Shown: positions 35,877 to 45,671 of the stretch, in pieces | How positions within the stretch are numbered: position 1 is the first letter of the stretch | How the letters are laid out: each line of letters starts with the position of its first letter | NCBI RefSeq assembly: GCF_000423145.1 | Contig: NZ_AUHK01000001.1 | Coordinates: 62,001 to 126,000, forward strand | Reading direction: 5' to 3' | Length of the DNA stretch: 64,000 nucleotides | From: Helcococcus sueciensis DSM 17243 | Lineage (GTDB): Bacteria; Bacillota; Clostridia; Tissierellales; Peptoniphilaceae | The notes under the pieces: model-generated | The model's input: only the letters and a program-made list of their open reading frames with translations | Databases searched by the model: none | Told to the model about the DNA's origin: nothing | Program-made: the position numbers and the translations under genes

Positions 35877-37337
35877 TTATTTTTGATAATTTATCGCTTC
35901 ATATATATGTTGAACTTCTATATCTTTGCAAATTTCAACATCTGCTATTGTTCTAGCTACTTTGACAATATTATCATATGATCTTTTAGATAATTTGTAT
36001 TTATTCATAAATACGTTTAATATATTCTTTATTTCATTTGTAATTGAAATTTTTTCAGTTAAAATATTTGTATTTATATTTGCATTTCTAATTTCTCCAG
36101 ATAAATATCTTTGTAATTGTTTATTATATGCATTTTCAATACTGTTTCTAATATTATTTATATTATAGCTATGTTTAGAATACCCATATTTTGGTGAATT
36201 AACATAAATTTTCATTTGAAATCTATCCATTAAAGATTCATCTATTTTTTTATTAAATCTGCTAATTTCTCCAGCCGTACATGTACATTTTTCATTCGTT
36301 CCATATTTTCCACATGGACAAGGATTCATTATACCTATAATTGTTGAGTTTACTGGATAATCATAATATTTATTTAAATTTTCATCATAAAATTGATAAT
36401 TATCCATTTGTAATTTTAGTAAATCTAATACTTTTTTTGAAAAAATATTAATCTCATCAAATACTAATATTCCAAAATTCGAAAGTGAGATTTTCCCCAA
36501 AATTTTATCATTCCCAAATATTTCATTTGCAGATGAATTTAATGAAGCATAATAAATTTCAGGAATAAAACTAAATTGCTTGTTTAAATCAAATCTTCTT
36601 TTTATATCGTCTAAAATTAAAGCTTCTCTTATATTCATTATTGGTAAAATAGATTCTAAAGCTTTTATAGAAAATGATTTACCACTACCTATTGGGCCTT
36701 TAATAAGTAAGCTATGATTTCCGGAAATTGCAATAATTAATGCTCTAATCAGGGATTCTTGAGATATAATATCATTGATTGTAGTTTCATATTTTTGAAT
36801 TGGATATGTATACTCTATGTTTTCTTTTTTATACTTACCATTTAAAAAATTAATTGCATCCTTTAAATTGGTAACCATAGTAATATTTAAATCAGTAAAA
36901 AGAGAAATATAATCATATTTCCCTTTAGCTATTAGTATATTTTTAATATTATTTTGTATACAAGCATTTATAAGTCTAGATGGATTATCTAATGGAACTA
37001 AAGTACCATCTATATTTAATTCTCCTAATATAACAAAATCTTCATTAAAATTTACAAGTCCATGAGCCTTTAATATAGAAATTGCAATTGGTAAATCAAA
37101 ATGTGTTCCATTCTTTTTTATATTTGCAGGACTAATATTTGTTATTACATTTCCATAGGGAAATTTCAATCCAACACTCTTAAACGCTTGTTTAATTCTA
37201 GTGTTTGATTCTCTAATCGTTCTTGAAATCATTCCAGTAATAGTAAATTTTACCATACCTTTAGTAATTTTTGTATCTATCTCAACAATTGAATCCTTCT
37301 TATCTTCTAAGTTAACTACTTTGATTCTTCCTTCCAT
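35877..37337 (-). CDS. YifB/ComM family Mg-chelatase-like AAA+ ATPase
   Basis: The 486-residue protein has an N-terminal Lon-protease-like domain (ending INISPANIKKNGTHFDLPIA style; here NISPANIKKNGTHFDLP). The AAA+ module carries Walker A IKGPIGSGKSFSIKAL (about residues 213-228), Walker B LVFDEINIF and the conserved MNPCPCGKYG. A C-terminal helical domain follows. The second Gly-Pro of the usual GPPGSGKT loop is Ile. Relatives (ComM) are helicases that assist branch migration during natural transformation. It overlaps rluD by 22 nt. RBS AAGGGGGAAGA. Confidence 0.88.
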   Translation of the reverse strand: MEGRIKVVNLEDKKDSIVEIDTKITKGMVKFTITGMISRTIRESNTRIKQAFKSVGLKFPYGNVITNISPANIKKNGTHFDLPIAISILKAHGLVNFNEDFVILGELNIDGTLVPLDNPSRLINACIQNNIKNILIAKGKYDYISLFTDLNITMVTNLKDAINFLNGKYKKENIEYTYPIQKYETTINDIISQESLIRALIIAISGNHSLLIKGPIGSGKSFSIKALESILPIMNIREALILDDIKRRFDLNKQFSFIPEIYYASLNSSANEIFGNDKILGKISLSNFGILVFDEINIFSKKVLDLLKLQMDNYQFYDENLNKYYDYPVNSTIIGIMNPCPCGKYGTNEKCTCTAGEISRFNKKIDESLMDRFQMKIYVNSPKYGYSKHSYNINNIRNSIENAYNKQLQRYLSGEIRNANINTNILTEKISITNEIKNILNVFMNKYKLSKRSYDNIVKVARTIADVEICKDIEVQHIYEAINYQK

Positions 37338-38251
37338 TCTTCCCCCTTAAATATTAAATCATAATATTTTTTAAATTCGGGGTATGGATCAATTTCGAAC
37401 TTCATCAATTCACCTGATACTGGGTGATGAAATTCTAGATAGAAAGCTTGTAATAATTGTCTTTGTACATTAAATTTACTTTTTGAAGTATTATAATCTC
37501 TATCACCTAAAATAGGATGACTTATTGAGCTTAAATGTACTCTTATTTGATGTGTCCTTCCAGTGTGTAAATTTAACTCAATATATGAAAAACCTTCATT
37601 ATATTCTTTAAGTTCATAAGTAGTTAAAGAATATTTTCCTGAATCTGAAAGCATCATTAATTTTCTATTTCTAGTAGATCTTGAAATATAACCTTCAATA
37701 GTTCCTTCTGTTTCAGGCATTTTGCCAAGAACTATTGCTCTATATTTTTTTATGATTTTTCTATTTTTAAACATATCTTTTAATTTAAACATAGAATTTT
37801 CATTTAAAGCTATAATCATAAGGCCGCTAGTATCTTTATCAAGTCTATGAACTATGCCTACTCTATCATGACCATATAAAGATGGAAGATTAGAATATTT
37901 ACTAAGTAGAAAGTTTACTACTGTATTAGTTCTAATTTGATTAGTAGGATGAGAAATAATACCAAAAGGTTTATTTATTATAGCGATATCTTCGTCCTCA
38001 TATATTACTTCTATATCTAAATTCTCAGCTTCTAATTCTTTTAACTCTAAATATTTAAGATTTATTTCAATTAAATCGTCTTCAGAAACTATAAATGATG
38101 GTTTAACAGATTTACCATTTACCAAAACAGCTTTATCTTTAATCATTTTAGATAATTTAGATCTTGAAATATCTTCATAGTATTCAGATAGATATTGATC
38201 AATTCTTATGTTTTCAGTATCATCTACTATAATTTTTTCTAAGTTCTCCAA
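37316..38251 (-). CDS. rluD: 23S rRNA pseudouridine synthase, RluD/RluA family
   Basis: The 311-residue protein has an S4 domain (YLSEYYEDISRSKLSKMIKD) and the catalytic HRLDKDTSGLMIIALNE (about residues 141-157), with LHTGRTHQIRVHLSSI typical of RluA/C/D enzymes. The start is TTG at 38251, preceded by GAGG at good distance, and lies inside ung (13-nt overlap). Placement after lspA and ung fits RluD. The target uridines are inferred from family. Confidence 0.92.
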   Translation of the reverse strand: MENLEKIIVDDTENIRIDQYLSEYYEDISRSKLSKMIKDKAVLVNGKSVKPSFIVSEDDLIEINLKYLELKELEAENLDIEVIYEDEDIAIINKPFGIISHPTNQIRTNTVVNFLLSKYSNLPSLYGHDRVGIVHRLDKDTSGLMIIALNENSMFKLKDMFKNRKIIKKYRAIVLGKMPETEGTIEGYISRSTRNRKLMMLSDSGKYSLTTYELKEYNEGFSYIELNLHTGRTHQIRVHLSSISHPILGDRDYNTSKSKFNVQRQLLQAFYLEFHHPVSGELMKFEIDPYPEFKKYYDLIFKGEEWKEESK

Positions 38252-38889
38252 TCTATTTCCTCACTTCCAATATTTTTTAATATTTTATTTGTTTCAGAAA
38301 AAATTTTTGAATCTCTAAACCCTCTATATACTGAAAAAGGTGATGGATGACTTGTTTTAATTATATAATTACCATCTTCGATTACACTTTCTTTGCTTTG
38401 AGCATATTTTCCCCATAATAGAAATACGATATTTTTTCTCTTTGAAATGCGGTTTATGACAATATCGGTAAATTCTTCCCAGTATGTATTCGAAAAAGAT
38501 CCAGGTTTAGACTTTTTTACTGTTAATACTGAGTTTAGTAAAAAGACTCCTTGATTCGCCCAAGAAGAAAGATCTCCATTCGTATTCACAATCCCAAAAT
38601 CATTATTTATTTCCTTAAATATATTTCTTAATGATGGTGGTAATATTTGACCTGATTCTACTGAAAATGCAAGACCATTAGCTTGATTTTCTCCATGATA
38701 GGGATCTTGTCCAAGTATTACTACCTTAACACCATCATAATCCGTTAATTTAAAAGCTTTAAATATATCTTCAAATTTTGGAAATATACTCTCTTTTTTA
38801 TATTCTTCCTTAATTGAATTAAAAAAATTATTAAATTTTTCTGAATTAATTATATCGCTTAAAACGACATCCCAATTATTGTTTAACAT
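38239..38889 (-). CDS. ung: uracil-DNA glycosylase
   Basis: The protein has the family 1 motif GQDPYHGENQANGLAFSV (about residues 60-77, catalytic Asp) and the C-terminal HPSPFSVYRGF. It removes uracil from DNA. I start it at ATG 38889 (216 residues) with GGAAAAG close by. An upstream ATG at 38898 and TTG at 38901 are possible. The start lies within the end of lspA, so the two genes overlap by 14 nt. Confidence 0.93.
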   Translation of the reverse strand: MLNNNWDVVLSDIINSEKFNNFFNSIKEEYKKESIFPKFEDIFKAFKLTDYDGVKVVILGQDPYHGENQANGLAFSVESGQILPPSLRNIFKEINNDFGIVNTNGDLSSWANQGVFLLNSVLTVKKSKPGSFSNTYWEEFTDIVINRISKRKNIVFLLWGKYAQSKESVIEDGNYIIKTSHPSPFSVYRGFRDSKIFSETNKILKNIGSEEIDWRT

Positions 38890-39340
38890 CTTTTCCATCA
38901 ATAAATAATAAATATATAATTAAGAGTATAGCGGAACAAGTAACATATATATCGGCAAAATTAAAAACAGGAAAATTATAAAGTCCCCCAAGTGGTGAAT
39001 ATATAAAATCTACCACATATCCAAGGCGAATTCTATCTATTAAATTTCCAATAGCCCCTGCTATTATCATAACAAGACTAAACTTTAAAAAAATGCCAAT
39101 ATTATTACTTTCCTTTAACATATACCACATAATTCCAAAAACTATTATTATAGTCAATATTGTAAATAAAATAGTCGCATTTTGAAATATTCCAAAAGCA
39201 GCTCCAGAATTTTCTACATATGTAAAGTGTAGCCATTTATCAATAATTACTACTTCATTTTTTCCTTTTAAATTTATAATTGCTATATATTTGGTAACTT
39301 GGTCTATCGCTACCAATATTACAAATAAAATTGCGTACAT
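38876..39340 (-). CDS. lspA: lipoprotein signal peptidase II
   Basis: The 154-residue enzyme has four membrane helices and both catalytic aspartate regions, GNLIDRIRLGYVVDFI (about residues 98-113) and FNFADIYVTCSAI (about 124-136), plus VENSGAAFGIFQNA. It removes signal peptides from lipoproteins such as the solute-binding protein at 9228-10481. AGGAG precedes the start and directly follows the sepF terminator U-tract. Confidence 0.96.
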   Translation of the reverse strand: MYAILFVILVAIDQVTKYIAIINLKGKNEVVIIDKWLHFTYVENSGAAFGIFQNATILFTILTIIIVFGIMWYMLKESNNIGIFLKFSLVMIIAGAIGNLIDRIRLGYVVDFIYSPLGGLYNFPVFNFADIYVTCSAILLIIYLLFIDGKDVKQ

Positions 39341-39357
39341 ATTATCTCCTAATAAAA

Positions 39358-39376
39358 AAAGGGCTTTAAGCCCTTT
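39358..39376 (-). terminator. intrinsic terminator between sepF and lspA
   Basis: 9-nt arms AAAGGGCTT/AAGCCCTTT around a single base lie 5 nt after the sepF stop, followed by seven T on the minus strand. The lspA RBS starts immediately after the T-run, leaving no room for a promoter, so the hairpin may be leaky or regulated. Confidence 0.85.
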
Positions 39377-39381
39377 GAATT

Positions 39382-39894
39382 TTAGTATAGATTTTTTTCG
39401 GCAAATAATTTTGATGCTTTGCCATCTATTTCTACTCCTTCAGGAGCCAATACATAAATATCTTTTGTTACATTTTGTATTGTACCTTTTAATGAGTAAA
39501 CTCCACCACTTACAAAGTAAAATATTTGTGTTTTCTTATCTACTTCTAAATTTTCTAGATTTAATACAACTGCTTTTCTTTGTAATATGTCATCTATAAC
39601 CAGTTTACCATCTTCATATGTCATTGGTTCTCTAATTGTAACTACCATATTTTCTCCTGATTTTGTCTTATAATATCTATTTGTTTCTGTCGGTCTTTTT
39701 GAAACGTTTTGAATTGAATTGGTGTCTGCTCTTTCTGATTTTATAGTTGGTTCTATTTTTGTAGTTTCATTAGAAACTACTTCTTCAGTTTCTTCAGATT
39801 CACCAAAATCATCATCTATATATTCTTCATAATCTTCGTCATAGTAATCATCTTCAATCCCTATGAAATCTTTAATTTTATCCCAAATAGCCAT
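39382..39894 (-). CDS. sepF: cell division protein SepF
   Basis: The 170-residue SepF has an N-terminal amphipathic membrane anchor (MAIWDKIKDFIGIED) and a long acidic linker with repeated YYDEDYEEYIDDD-like residues. The C-terminal FtsZ-binding domain (about residues 83-165) contains VTIREPMTYEDGKLVIDDIL and FYFVSGGVYSLKGTIQNV. It polymerises and tethers FtsZ rings to the membrane. AGGAGG precedes the ATG. No YlmG/DivIVA genes are next to it, unlike in Bacillus; instead a HlyD-like gene lies upstream. Confidence 0.95.
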   Translation of the reverse strand: MAIWDKIKDFIGIEDDYYDEDYEEYIDDDFGESEETEEVVSNETTKIEPTIKSERADTNSIQNVSKRPTETNRYYKTKSGENMVVTIREPMTYEDGKLVIDDILQRKAVVLNLENLEVDKKTQIFYFVSGGVYSLKGTIQNVTKDIYVLAPEGVEIDGKASKLFAEKNLY

Positions 39895-39947
39895 ACTACC
39901 TCCTATTTAATCTATTATATAATAAATATTTTTTATTTTCTATTTTT

Positions 39948-41072
39948 TTAATAAATTTCTCCTTCAGAATAATTAATTGGATTTTTTATTATCTTTGTAA
40001 ATGGATGTAAATTTTCAAATTCAATACTTGTCGTATCGGTGTTTGGAAATATTTCAGAAAAATCATTAGATATATACACATAATCATCTTCTTCTTTTTC
40101 TATTTTCACAGGCGTAAATTTAATAATATTGCCTTTCAAATATAATACACCATCGACACCATTTCTTTGAGTTATAGCTGTACTTGGTATTTTATAAGTT
40201 TCAAATTTGCCTAAGTTTAGTTTAATATCAAAAAATCTATTTTCTAAACTTTCTTCTATACCATCAAACAACTTAAAAACAATCAAATATCCCTTATCTA
40301 GAATTAAAATATCTTCATATATTGCTTGTAAAGTATCTGACTCTTTATTATTTTTTAAAATATTCAAACTAATTTGTTTTAATGCTTTTATATTAATTTG
40401 ATTTAAGTCTTCAATATATGTCACAATATGATACATCTTATTATCGACATATTTTAATCCAGTCATTTTATTTAATTCTTTATTACCAATTAAAGTATCT
40501 AAATCTATCGATAAATTATTAATATCAAATAAATTTTCATAACCATCATAATAATTAACTATATATCCTGAATTGTCCATAAAAACAGAATGATTAGAAA
40601 CATATGATTTTATATATTTTTCTAATACCTTACCATAGTCCTTACCCGGGTTTACTCCATTTATATAGTCTATATTTAAATTATTATAATCCTTATTAAA
40701 AATTTTTTCTTTTATAGAATTAAACTCATTTATATCTTTTGAATCTATATTCATTACAGAAACATTTAAAAGATTTTGTATTGCATTTAATGCCTCATTA
40801 TTTTCTGTATTTTCAACTATATCTCCAACCCTATATATTTTAGAATTATCTTTTTCGACCTCTAAGCCGTTAAAATTATCCATTACAAATTCATTAAAAA
40901 TTGCTATCGCTGGTAATTTAAGATCAATTTCTTCAACTATTGGATTTTGTATATTGTATAAGTTCTTTTCTCTTTTATTTTGTTGTATTATCTCTACTGT
41001 AAAAGAAATTAACATTAATATAACTACTACTATTATGAATAATGTTATTCCAAATTTTGATTTTCTTTTCAT
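39948..41072 (-). CDS. HlyD-like single-pass membrane protein linked to sepF
   Basis: This 374-residue protein has an N-terminal membrane anchor (about residues 7-27) and a large outer region. A C-terminal beta-rich stretch, YKIPSTAITQRNGVDGVLYL followed by a V-K/F-x-P-V segment, matches the pattern of HlyD-type adaptor barrels (P-x-x-A-I...G-V-Y). Clostridia commonly encode such a HlyD-family-like protein next to sepF. The middle (about 60-280) I do not recognise. No ABC exporter or outer-membrane partner is present, so an export role is doubtful; an envelope or division function is a guess from the neighbour. Confidence 0.65.
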   Translation of the reverse strand: MKRKSKFGITLFIIVVVILMLISFTVEIIQQNKREKNLYNIQNPIVEEIDLKLPAIAIFNEFVMDNFNGLEVEKDNSKIYRVGDIVENTENNEALNAIQNLLNVSVMNIDSKDINEFNSIKEKIFNKDYNNLNIDYINGVNPGKDYGKVLEKYIKSYVSNHSVFMDNSGYIVNYYDGYENLFDINNLSIDLDTLIGNKELNKMTGLKYVDNKMYHIVTYIEDLNQINIKALKQISLNILKNNKESDTLQAIYEDILILDKGYLIVFKLFDGIEESLENRFFDIKLNLGKFETYKIPSTAITQRNGVDGVLYLKGNIIKFTPVKIEKEEDDYVYISNDFSEIFPNTDTTSIEFENLHPFTKIIKNPINYSEGEIY

Positions 41073-41078
41073 ATTATC

Positions 41079-42068
41079 CTAAAATTCAAATTCATTTTTT
41101 CCAGATTTTGACATAAGAATTTCAACAGCCGTTGAAACGTCCATATTTTTATATAAAATATTATAAATAATATTGGTTAGAGGCATATATATATCTTTCT
41201 TTTTAGATATTTCATACAATGCCTTACATGTAGGTATACCTTCCACAACCATTCCAATATCTTTTTCTAAACTATCTATAGTGTGTCCTTGTCCTATTAA
41301 TTCTCCCGCTTTACGATTACGAGAATGTTGGGACGTAGCCGTTACAATTAAATCACCAATTCCAGCTAAACCATATAAAGTAGTTCTATCTCCACCCATA
41401 GCTATACAAAACCTTGTCATTTCATGGATTCCTCTAGTTATCACAGCAGCTCTAGAATTATCTCCAAAATTTTTTCCATCAAGTATACCTACTCCAATGG
41501 CTAAAACATTTTTCACAGCTCCACCAAATTCTACACCTATCAAATCTTCATTAGTATAGACTCTTAAAGATTCACTTATCATTATATTTTGAATTTCTTT
41601 TGCTACATCAAAGTCTTTACTAGCAGCTACTAAAGATGTAGGTACGCCTTTTATTACTTCTTCTGCATGTGATGGACCTGAAAGCGCAACAAATTTATTT
41701 TCAGGAAGAAACTCCTTAAATATCTCTGAAATTCTAAGATCAGTATCCACCTCAATTCCTTTGGAAAGATTAATTATAATACTATCTTTAGAAAACTTTT
41801 CAGAATATTCTTCAAGCATAGATCTAATTTTTTGAGTTGGTACTGCATTTATTATATATTTATTATGCAATACATCTTCTATATTTGTATATGCTTTTAT
41901 GTTGTCAGGTAATATATTTCCTTTTAAGTATTTTATATTCTGATGATTGTCATTTATAGATTTTGCATTTATTTCATCTCTTACATACATAAAAATATTA
42001 TGATTTTTTGATAGTTCTTTAGAAATAGCTGTAGCCCAACTACCTCCACCTAGTACTGAAATATTCAT
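41079..42068 (-). CDS. gpsA: glycerol-3-phosphate dehydrogenase (NAD(P)+)
   Basis: The 329-residue enzyme has the NAD(P) motif ISVLGGGSWATAISKEL (about residues 3-19), LSKGIEVDT, LSGPSHAEEV and the catalytic segment EFGGAVKNVLAIGVGILDG (Lys). It reduces dihydroxyacetone phosphate to sn-glycerol-3-phosphate, the substrate of PlsY, whose gene is immediately upstream and overlaps by 4 nt. Length and motifs are standard. Confidence 0.96.
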   Translation of the reverse strand: MNISVLGGGSWATAISKELSKNHNIFMYVRDEINAKSINDNHQNIKYLKGNILPDNIKAYTNIEDVLHNKYIINAVPTQKIRSMLEEYSEKFSKDSIIINLSKGIEVDTDLRISEIFKEFLPENKFVALSGPSHAEEVIKGVPTSLVAASKDFDVAKEIQNIMISESLRVYTNEDLIGVEFGGAVKNVLAIGVGILDGKNFGDNSRAAVITRGIHEMTRFCIAMGGDRTTLYGLAGIGDLIVTATSQHSRNRKAGELIGQGHTIDSLEKDIGMVVEGIPTCKALYEISKKKDIYMPLTNIIYNILYKNMDVSTAVEILMSKSGKNEFEF

Positions 42069-42679
42069 CTTTTACCCAATCTTTCAATTTTATTTTCTTT
42101 ACCTTTAAACAATCTTTTTACATTTTCTCTATGGCTATATGTAATTATTATAGCATTAACAATTAGCATGATTAACATAGGCAAATTATTATTTTTTATA
42201 AATTGATAAATAACCGCAGAATAAGTCAAAATCAAGGATGTTAATGACATTATTCTAAAAATGTAATTTAACGTGAAAAATTCTATTAATTGAATTATTA
42301 CTATAATCGGAGATAGATATAGATTTACCATGATTGAACATGCAACTCCTTTTCCACCCTTAAAATTATAGTATATTGGCCAGATATGACCTATAACAAC
42401 TACTACACCAGATATATACTTAGTAAATTCTGATGCTCCAACTGCTAATCCGACTTTATCAGCAATTAGCATTGCAAGTATAGTCTTTATAAAGTCTATA
42501 CTCATTGCGAGTGCAGCATATTTAACTCCATATGCTCTAAAAGCATTTGTTGTTCCAGCGTTTCCACTTCCTTTTAATCTTATATCTTCTCTAAAAAAGT
42601 TCTTACTTATAATTATCGATCCTGATATTGATCCTAATAGATATACAAAAATTAAAATCAATATTGTTTTAATTATCAT
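42065..42679 (-). CDS. plsY: acyl-phosphate:glycerol-3-phosphate acyltransferase
   Basis: The 204-residue polytopic enzyme has the three PlsY motifs: IRLKGSGNAGTTNAFRAYG (about residues 33-51), VVVIGHIWPIYYNFKGGKGV (about 95-114) and SHRENVKRLFKGKENKI near the end. It transfers an acyl group from acyl phosphate to glycerol-3-phosphate. The der-plsY-gpsA order with 4-nt overlaps is conserved in Firmicutes. Confidence 0.95.
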   Translation of the reverse strand: MIIKTILILIFVYLLGSISGSIIISKNFFREDIRLKGSGNAGTTNAFRAYGVKYAALAMSIDFIKTILAMLIADKVGLAVGASEFTKYISGVVVVIGHIWPIYYNFKGGKGVACSIMVNLYLSPIIVIIQLIEFFTLNYIFRIMSLTSLILTYSAVIYQFIKNNNLPMLIMLIVNAIIITYSHRENVKRLFKGKENKIERLGKR

Positions 42680-43998
42680 ACATCAAATCTCCTACTTCTA
42701 ACTTCTAAAGTTATAGGAACCCCTCTAAAATTAAAACTTTCACGTAATTTGTTTTCAATAAATCTTAAATATGAAAAATGCATCAATTCTTCATCATTTA
42801 CATATATTAAAAACTTAGGTGGTCTCGTAGTTACTTGAGACATATAATAAATTTTAAGTCTTTTACCTTTTTTAGTCTTAGGAGGGTTAATTAACATAGC
42901 ATCTCTCAGCATTGTATTTAGAAGGCCAGTAGGAACTCTAAAGCTATAATTTTCATCAACTTCATCTATCAAATCAAATAATTTATCAATCCTTTGTTTA
43001 TCTTTCACAGATATAAATACTACAGGAGCATACAAAGTAAATGTAATTTTATTTCTAATATCTGCTTCAAAATCTCGCATTGTATTAGTTTCTTTTTCAA
43101 TTAAATCCCATTTATTTACAACTATAATTGAAGCTTTATTGTTATTGTGAGCATATCCAATTATTTTTGTATCCTGCTCAGTCACTCCTTCAGCTGCATC
43201 AATGAAGAATAATACAATGTCAGATCTATCAATAGCATTTAGTGTACGAATAACTGAAAATCTTTCAACTCTTGAGTCTACTGACCTTTGTCTTCTCAGT
43301 CCTGCTGTATCGATAAATGTATATTTTTTATTATTTCTTTCAAATTCTGAATCGATAGAATCTCGTGTTGTTCCTGGAATATTTGATACAATAGATCTTT
43401 CTTCACCTATAATCATATTTATAAATGATGATTTACCAACATTTGGTTTTCCTATAACTGCTATATGTAGTCTATCATCATCTATTTCTTTTAAGGAATC
43501 ATCAGGAAATCTATTTACAATTTCGTCAAGTAAATCCCCTAGTCCATAACCTTGCTCCGCAGATATAACTTGAATATCTCCAAAACCTAAAGTATAGAAA
43601 TCATAAACTGATAAAGGTGTTTCTCGTGATTCTATTTTATTTACTACTATTATAATATCTCGACCTGATTTTCTTAATTTCTCAGAAATTAAACTATCTA
43701 AATTAGTAAGACCTTCTCTACCGTCTACTAAAAATAAAATTAAATCTGAAGATTGAATGGCAATATCAGCTTGAATTTCAATTTCTTTGTTGAAATCTCC
43801 ACTATATTCTAATTCTAAACCACCTGTATCAACTAAAACAAAGTAGTTATTTTGCCACTCTACTTCACTATACAATCTATCTCTAGTAATCCCTGGGGTA
43901 TCTTCAGTTATAGATAGTCTTTTTCCTACTAATTTATTAAATAATGTTGACTTACCAACATTTGGTCTACCTATAATACTTACTATTGGTCTTGCCAT
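42676..43998 (-). CDS. der: ribosome-associated GTPase Der (EngA)
   Basis: The 440-residue protein has two tandem GTPase domains with P-loops GRPNVGKSTLFN (about residues 8-19) and GKPNVGKSSFIN (about 183-194), G3 motifs DTGG and DTAGL, and G4 motifs NKIE and NKWD. A C-terminal KH-like domain follows. Der acts in 50S subunit maturation and is essential. It overlaps plsY by 4 nt. Confidence 0.97.
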   Translation of the reverse strand: MARPIVSIIGRPNVGKSTLFNKLVGKRLSITEDTPGITRDRLYSEVEWQNNYFVLVDTGGLELEYSGDFNKEIEIQADIAIQSSDLILFLVDGREGLTNLDSLISEKLRKSGRDIIIVVNKIESRETPLSVYDFYTLGFGDIQVISAEQGYGLGDLLDEIVNRFPDDSLKEIDDDRLHIAVIGKPNVGKSSFINMIIGEERSIVSNIPGTTRDSIDSEFERNNKKYTFIDTAGLRRQRSVDSRVERFSVIRTLNAIDRSDIVLFFIDAAEGVTEQDTKIIGYAHNNNKASIIVVNKWDLIEKETNTMRDFEADIRNKITFTLYAPVVFISVKDKQRIDKLFDLIDEVDENYSFRVPTGLLNTMLRDAMLINPPKTKKGKRLKIYYMSQVTTRPPKFLIYVNDEELMHFSYLRFIENKLRESFNFRGVPITLEVRSRRFDV

Positions 43999-44007
43999 AA
44001 AAACTCC

Positions 44008-45231
44008 TTAGTATAAAGGGTATTTCTCTGTAAGATATTTTACCCTTCTTAAAATATTTTCTTTATCTTTTCTGTTTAATAAAACATCTGCTATCAGCAT
44101 TCCAACTTCCCTCATATCTTCTTCTTTGAATCCACGAGTTGTCATCGCTGGTGAACCAATTCTTAAACCTGAAGTGATAAAAGGACTTTGTTTTTCATTT
44201 GGAATAGTATTTTTATTTGCAGTTATATTAACTTCATCAAGCATATGTTCAGCATCTTTTCCTGTTAATCCGATACTAGACACATCTAATAAAACTAAGT
44301 GATTATCTGTACCACCAGACACTATTCTAATTCCTTGTTCTAATAAAACTTCAGACATTGCTTTAGCATTCTTAAGAACTTGTTTTTGATATTTTTTAAA
44401 TTCTGGTTGCATAGCTTCCTTAAACGCAATAGCTTTAGCTGCTATTATATGTTCTAATGGTCCTCCCTGTGTACCAGGGAAAATAGCTTTGTTAACCTGT
44501 TTTTGATATTCTTCTTTCATAAGAATAAAAGCTCCTCTTGGACCTCTTAAAGTCTTATGAGTAGTTGAAGTCACTATATCTGCATGTGAAACTGGTGATG
44601 GATGTAAACCTGCAGCAACAAGTCCTGCGATATGTGCCATATCAACCATAAATATAGCTCCTACTTCATCAGCTATTTCCTTAAACTTATTAAAATCAAT
44701 TATTCTTGAATAAGCACTAGCTCCAGCAAGTACTACTTTTGGTTTTTCTCTTAAAGCTATATTATAGACATCGTCATAATTTATCATTTCAGTTTTTTTA
44801 TCAACACCATAATGAACAAAATCAAAATATGAACCTGAAATTGAAACTGGTGATCCATGAGTTAAGTGTCCACCTTCAGCTAAATTCATTCCTAAAACTT
44901 TATCTCCTGGATTTAATAAAGCGAAGTATACACCTAAATTTGCACTTGAACCACTATGTGGTTGAACATTAGAATATTCTGAACCAAATAATTTGTTCAA
45001 TCTGTCTATTGCAGTTTGTTCAATTATATCAATATATTCGCAACCACCATAGTATCTTCTACCTGGATATCCTTCAGCATATTTATTAGTTAAAATAGAT
45101 CCTGCAGCTTCAAGTACTGATTTTGAAACAAAGTTTTCGGAAGCTATTAATTCAATATTGTTTTCTTGTCTTTCTGTTTCTTTTAAAATAGTATCATATA
45201 TTTCCGGATCAAATTTCTTTATATTTTCCAT
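44008..45231 (-). CDS. glyA: serine hydroxymethyltransferase
   Basis: The 407-residue PLP enzyme has the catalytic lysine in [15 protein letters not shown] (about residues 220-234), the N-terminal [14 protein letters not shown] and [16 protein letters not shown]. It converts serine and tetrahydrofolate to glycine and 5,10-methylene-THF. That links it to the folate uptake and polyglutamylation genes folT and folC in this window. GAGG precedes the ATG. No purine/glycine riboswitch is visible upstream, as the next gene begins 1 nt away. Confidence 0.97.
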   Translation of the reverse strand: MENIKKFDPEIYDTILKETERQENNIELIASENFVSKSVLEAAGSILTNKYAEGYPGRRYYGGCEYIDIIEQTAIDRLNKLFGSEYSNVQPHSGSSANLGVYFALLNPGDKVLGMNLAEGGHLTHGSPVSISGSYFDFVHYGVDKKTEMINYDDVYNIALREKPKVVLAGASAYSRIIDFNKFKEIADEVGAIFMVDMAHIAGLVAAGLHPSPVSHADIVTSTTHKTLRGPRGAFILMKEEYQKQVNKAIFPGTQGGPLEHIIAAKAIAFKEAMQPEFKKYQKQVLKNAKAMSEVLLEQGIRIVSGGTDNHLVLLDVSSIGLTGKDAEHMLDEVNITANKNTIPNEKQSPFITSGLRIGSPAMTTRGFKEEDMREVGMLIADVLLNRKDKENILRRVKYLTEKYPLY

Positions 45232-45232
45232 A

Positions 45233-45664
45233 TTAAAAACCTCTAAATTCTGTAATTGAAACTAGTTCTTCCTTACCTTTTTTCTTATCAACTATAGATA
45301 AAATTAAATATGAGCTGATAAGTGCAACTATTCCTATCAAAAATGATATCAATTCACTAGGATTTTCTCCTTGCACTGCATTTCCTATAACTATACCAAT
45401 AACCAACATTATAAGTGGTAATAAATAGATTAATGCTGATGTTGATAATAATTTATTTGTTGCAAATTCAATGTTTACTGGATCTCCTACTTCACCATTT
45501 ATTGTATTTTTCACTTTAACATAATGATGATTATCTTGTTTCATATGATTACCAGTTCTTGTAAGTGCACCACATCCACAACTTGTTCCACAAGCTTCTG
45601 ATTTTGCAACCATTACAAGAGCTGTATCGTCTTTTACTTCTGTTATAATACCTAATTTATTCAT
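45233..45664 (-). CDS. RseC/MucC-like SoxR-reducing system protein
   Basis: The 143-residue protein starts [18 protein letters not shown], followed by the cysteine cluster CGTSCGCG (about residues 25-32) and two membrane helices (about 77-97 and 108-129). This matches the RseC/MucC positive regulator family, whose members sit with Rnf electron-transport genes in many bacteria and can help reduce SoxR. No Rnf genes are in the window. Its role here, between aspS and glyA, is unknown. Confidence 0.82.
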   Translation of the reverse strand: MNKLGIITEVKDDTALVMVAKSEACGTSCGCGALTRTGNHMKQDNHHYVKVKNTINGEVGDPVNIEFATNKLLSTSALIYLLPLIMLVIGIVIGNAVQGENPSELISFLIGIVALISSYLILSIVDKKKGKEELVSITEFRGF

Positions 45665-45671
45665 AATTTCC

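Noticed and set aside
41173-41559. 128-residue plus-strand ORF inside gpsA
   Set aside because: Antisense shadow of a well-conserved gene, with no promoter or RBS.
45665-45671. T-box leader for aspS or glyA
   Set aside because: Gaps before these genes are only 1-8 nt, so no room for a T-box.
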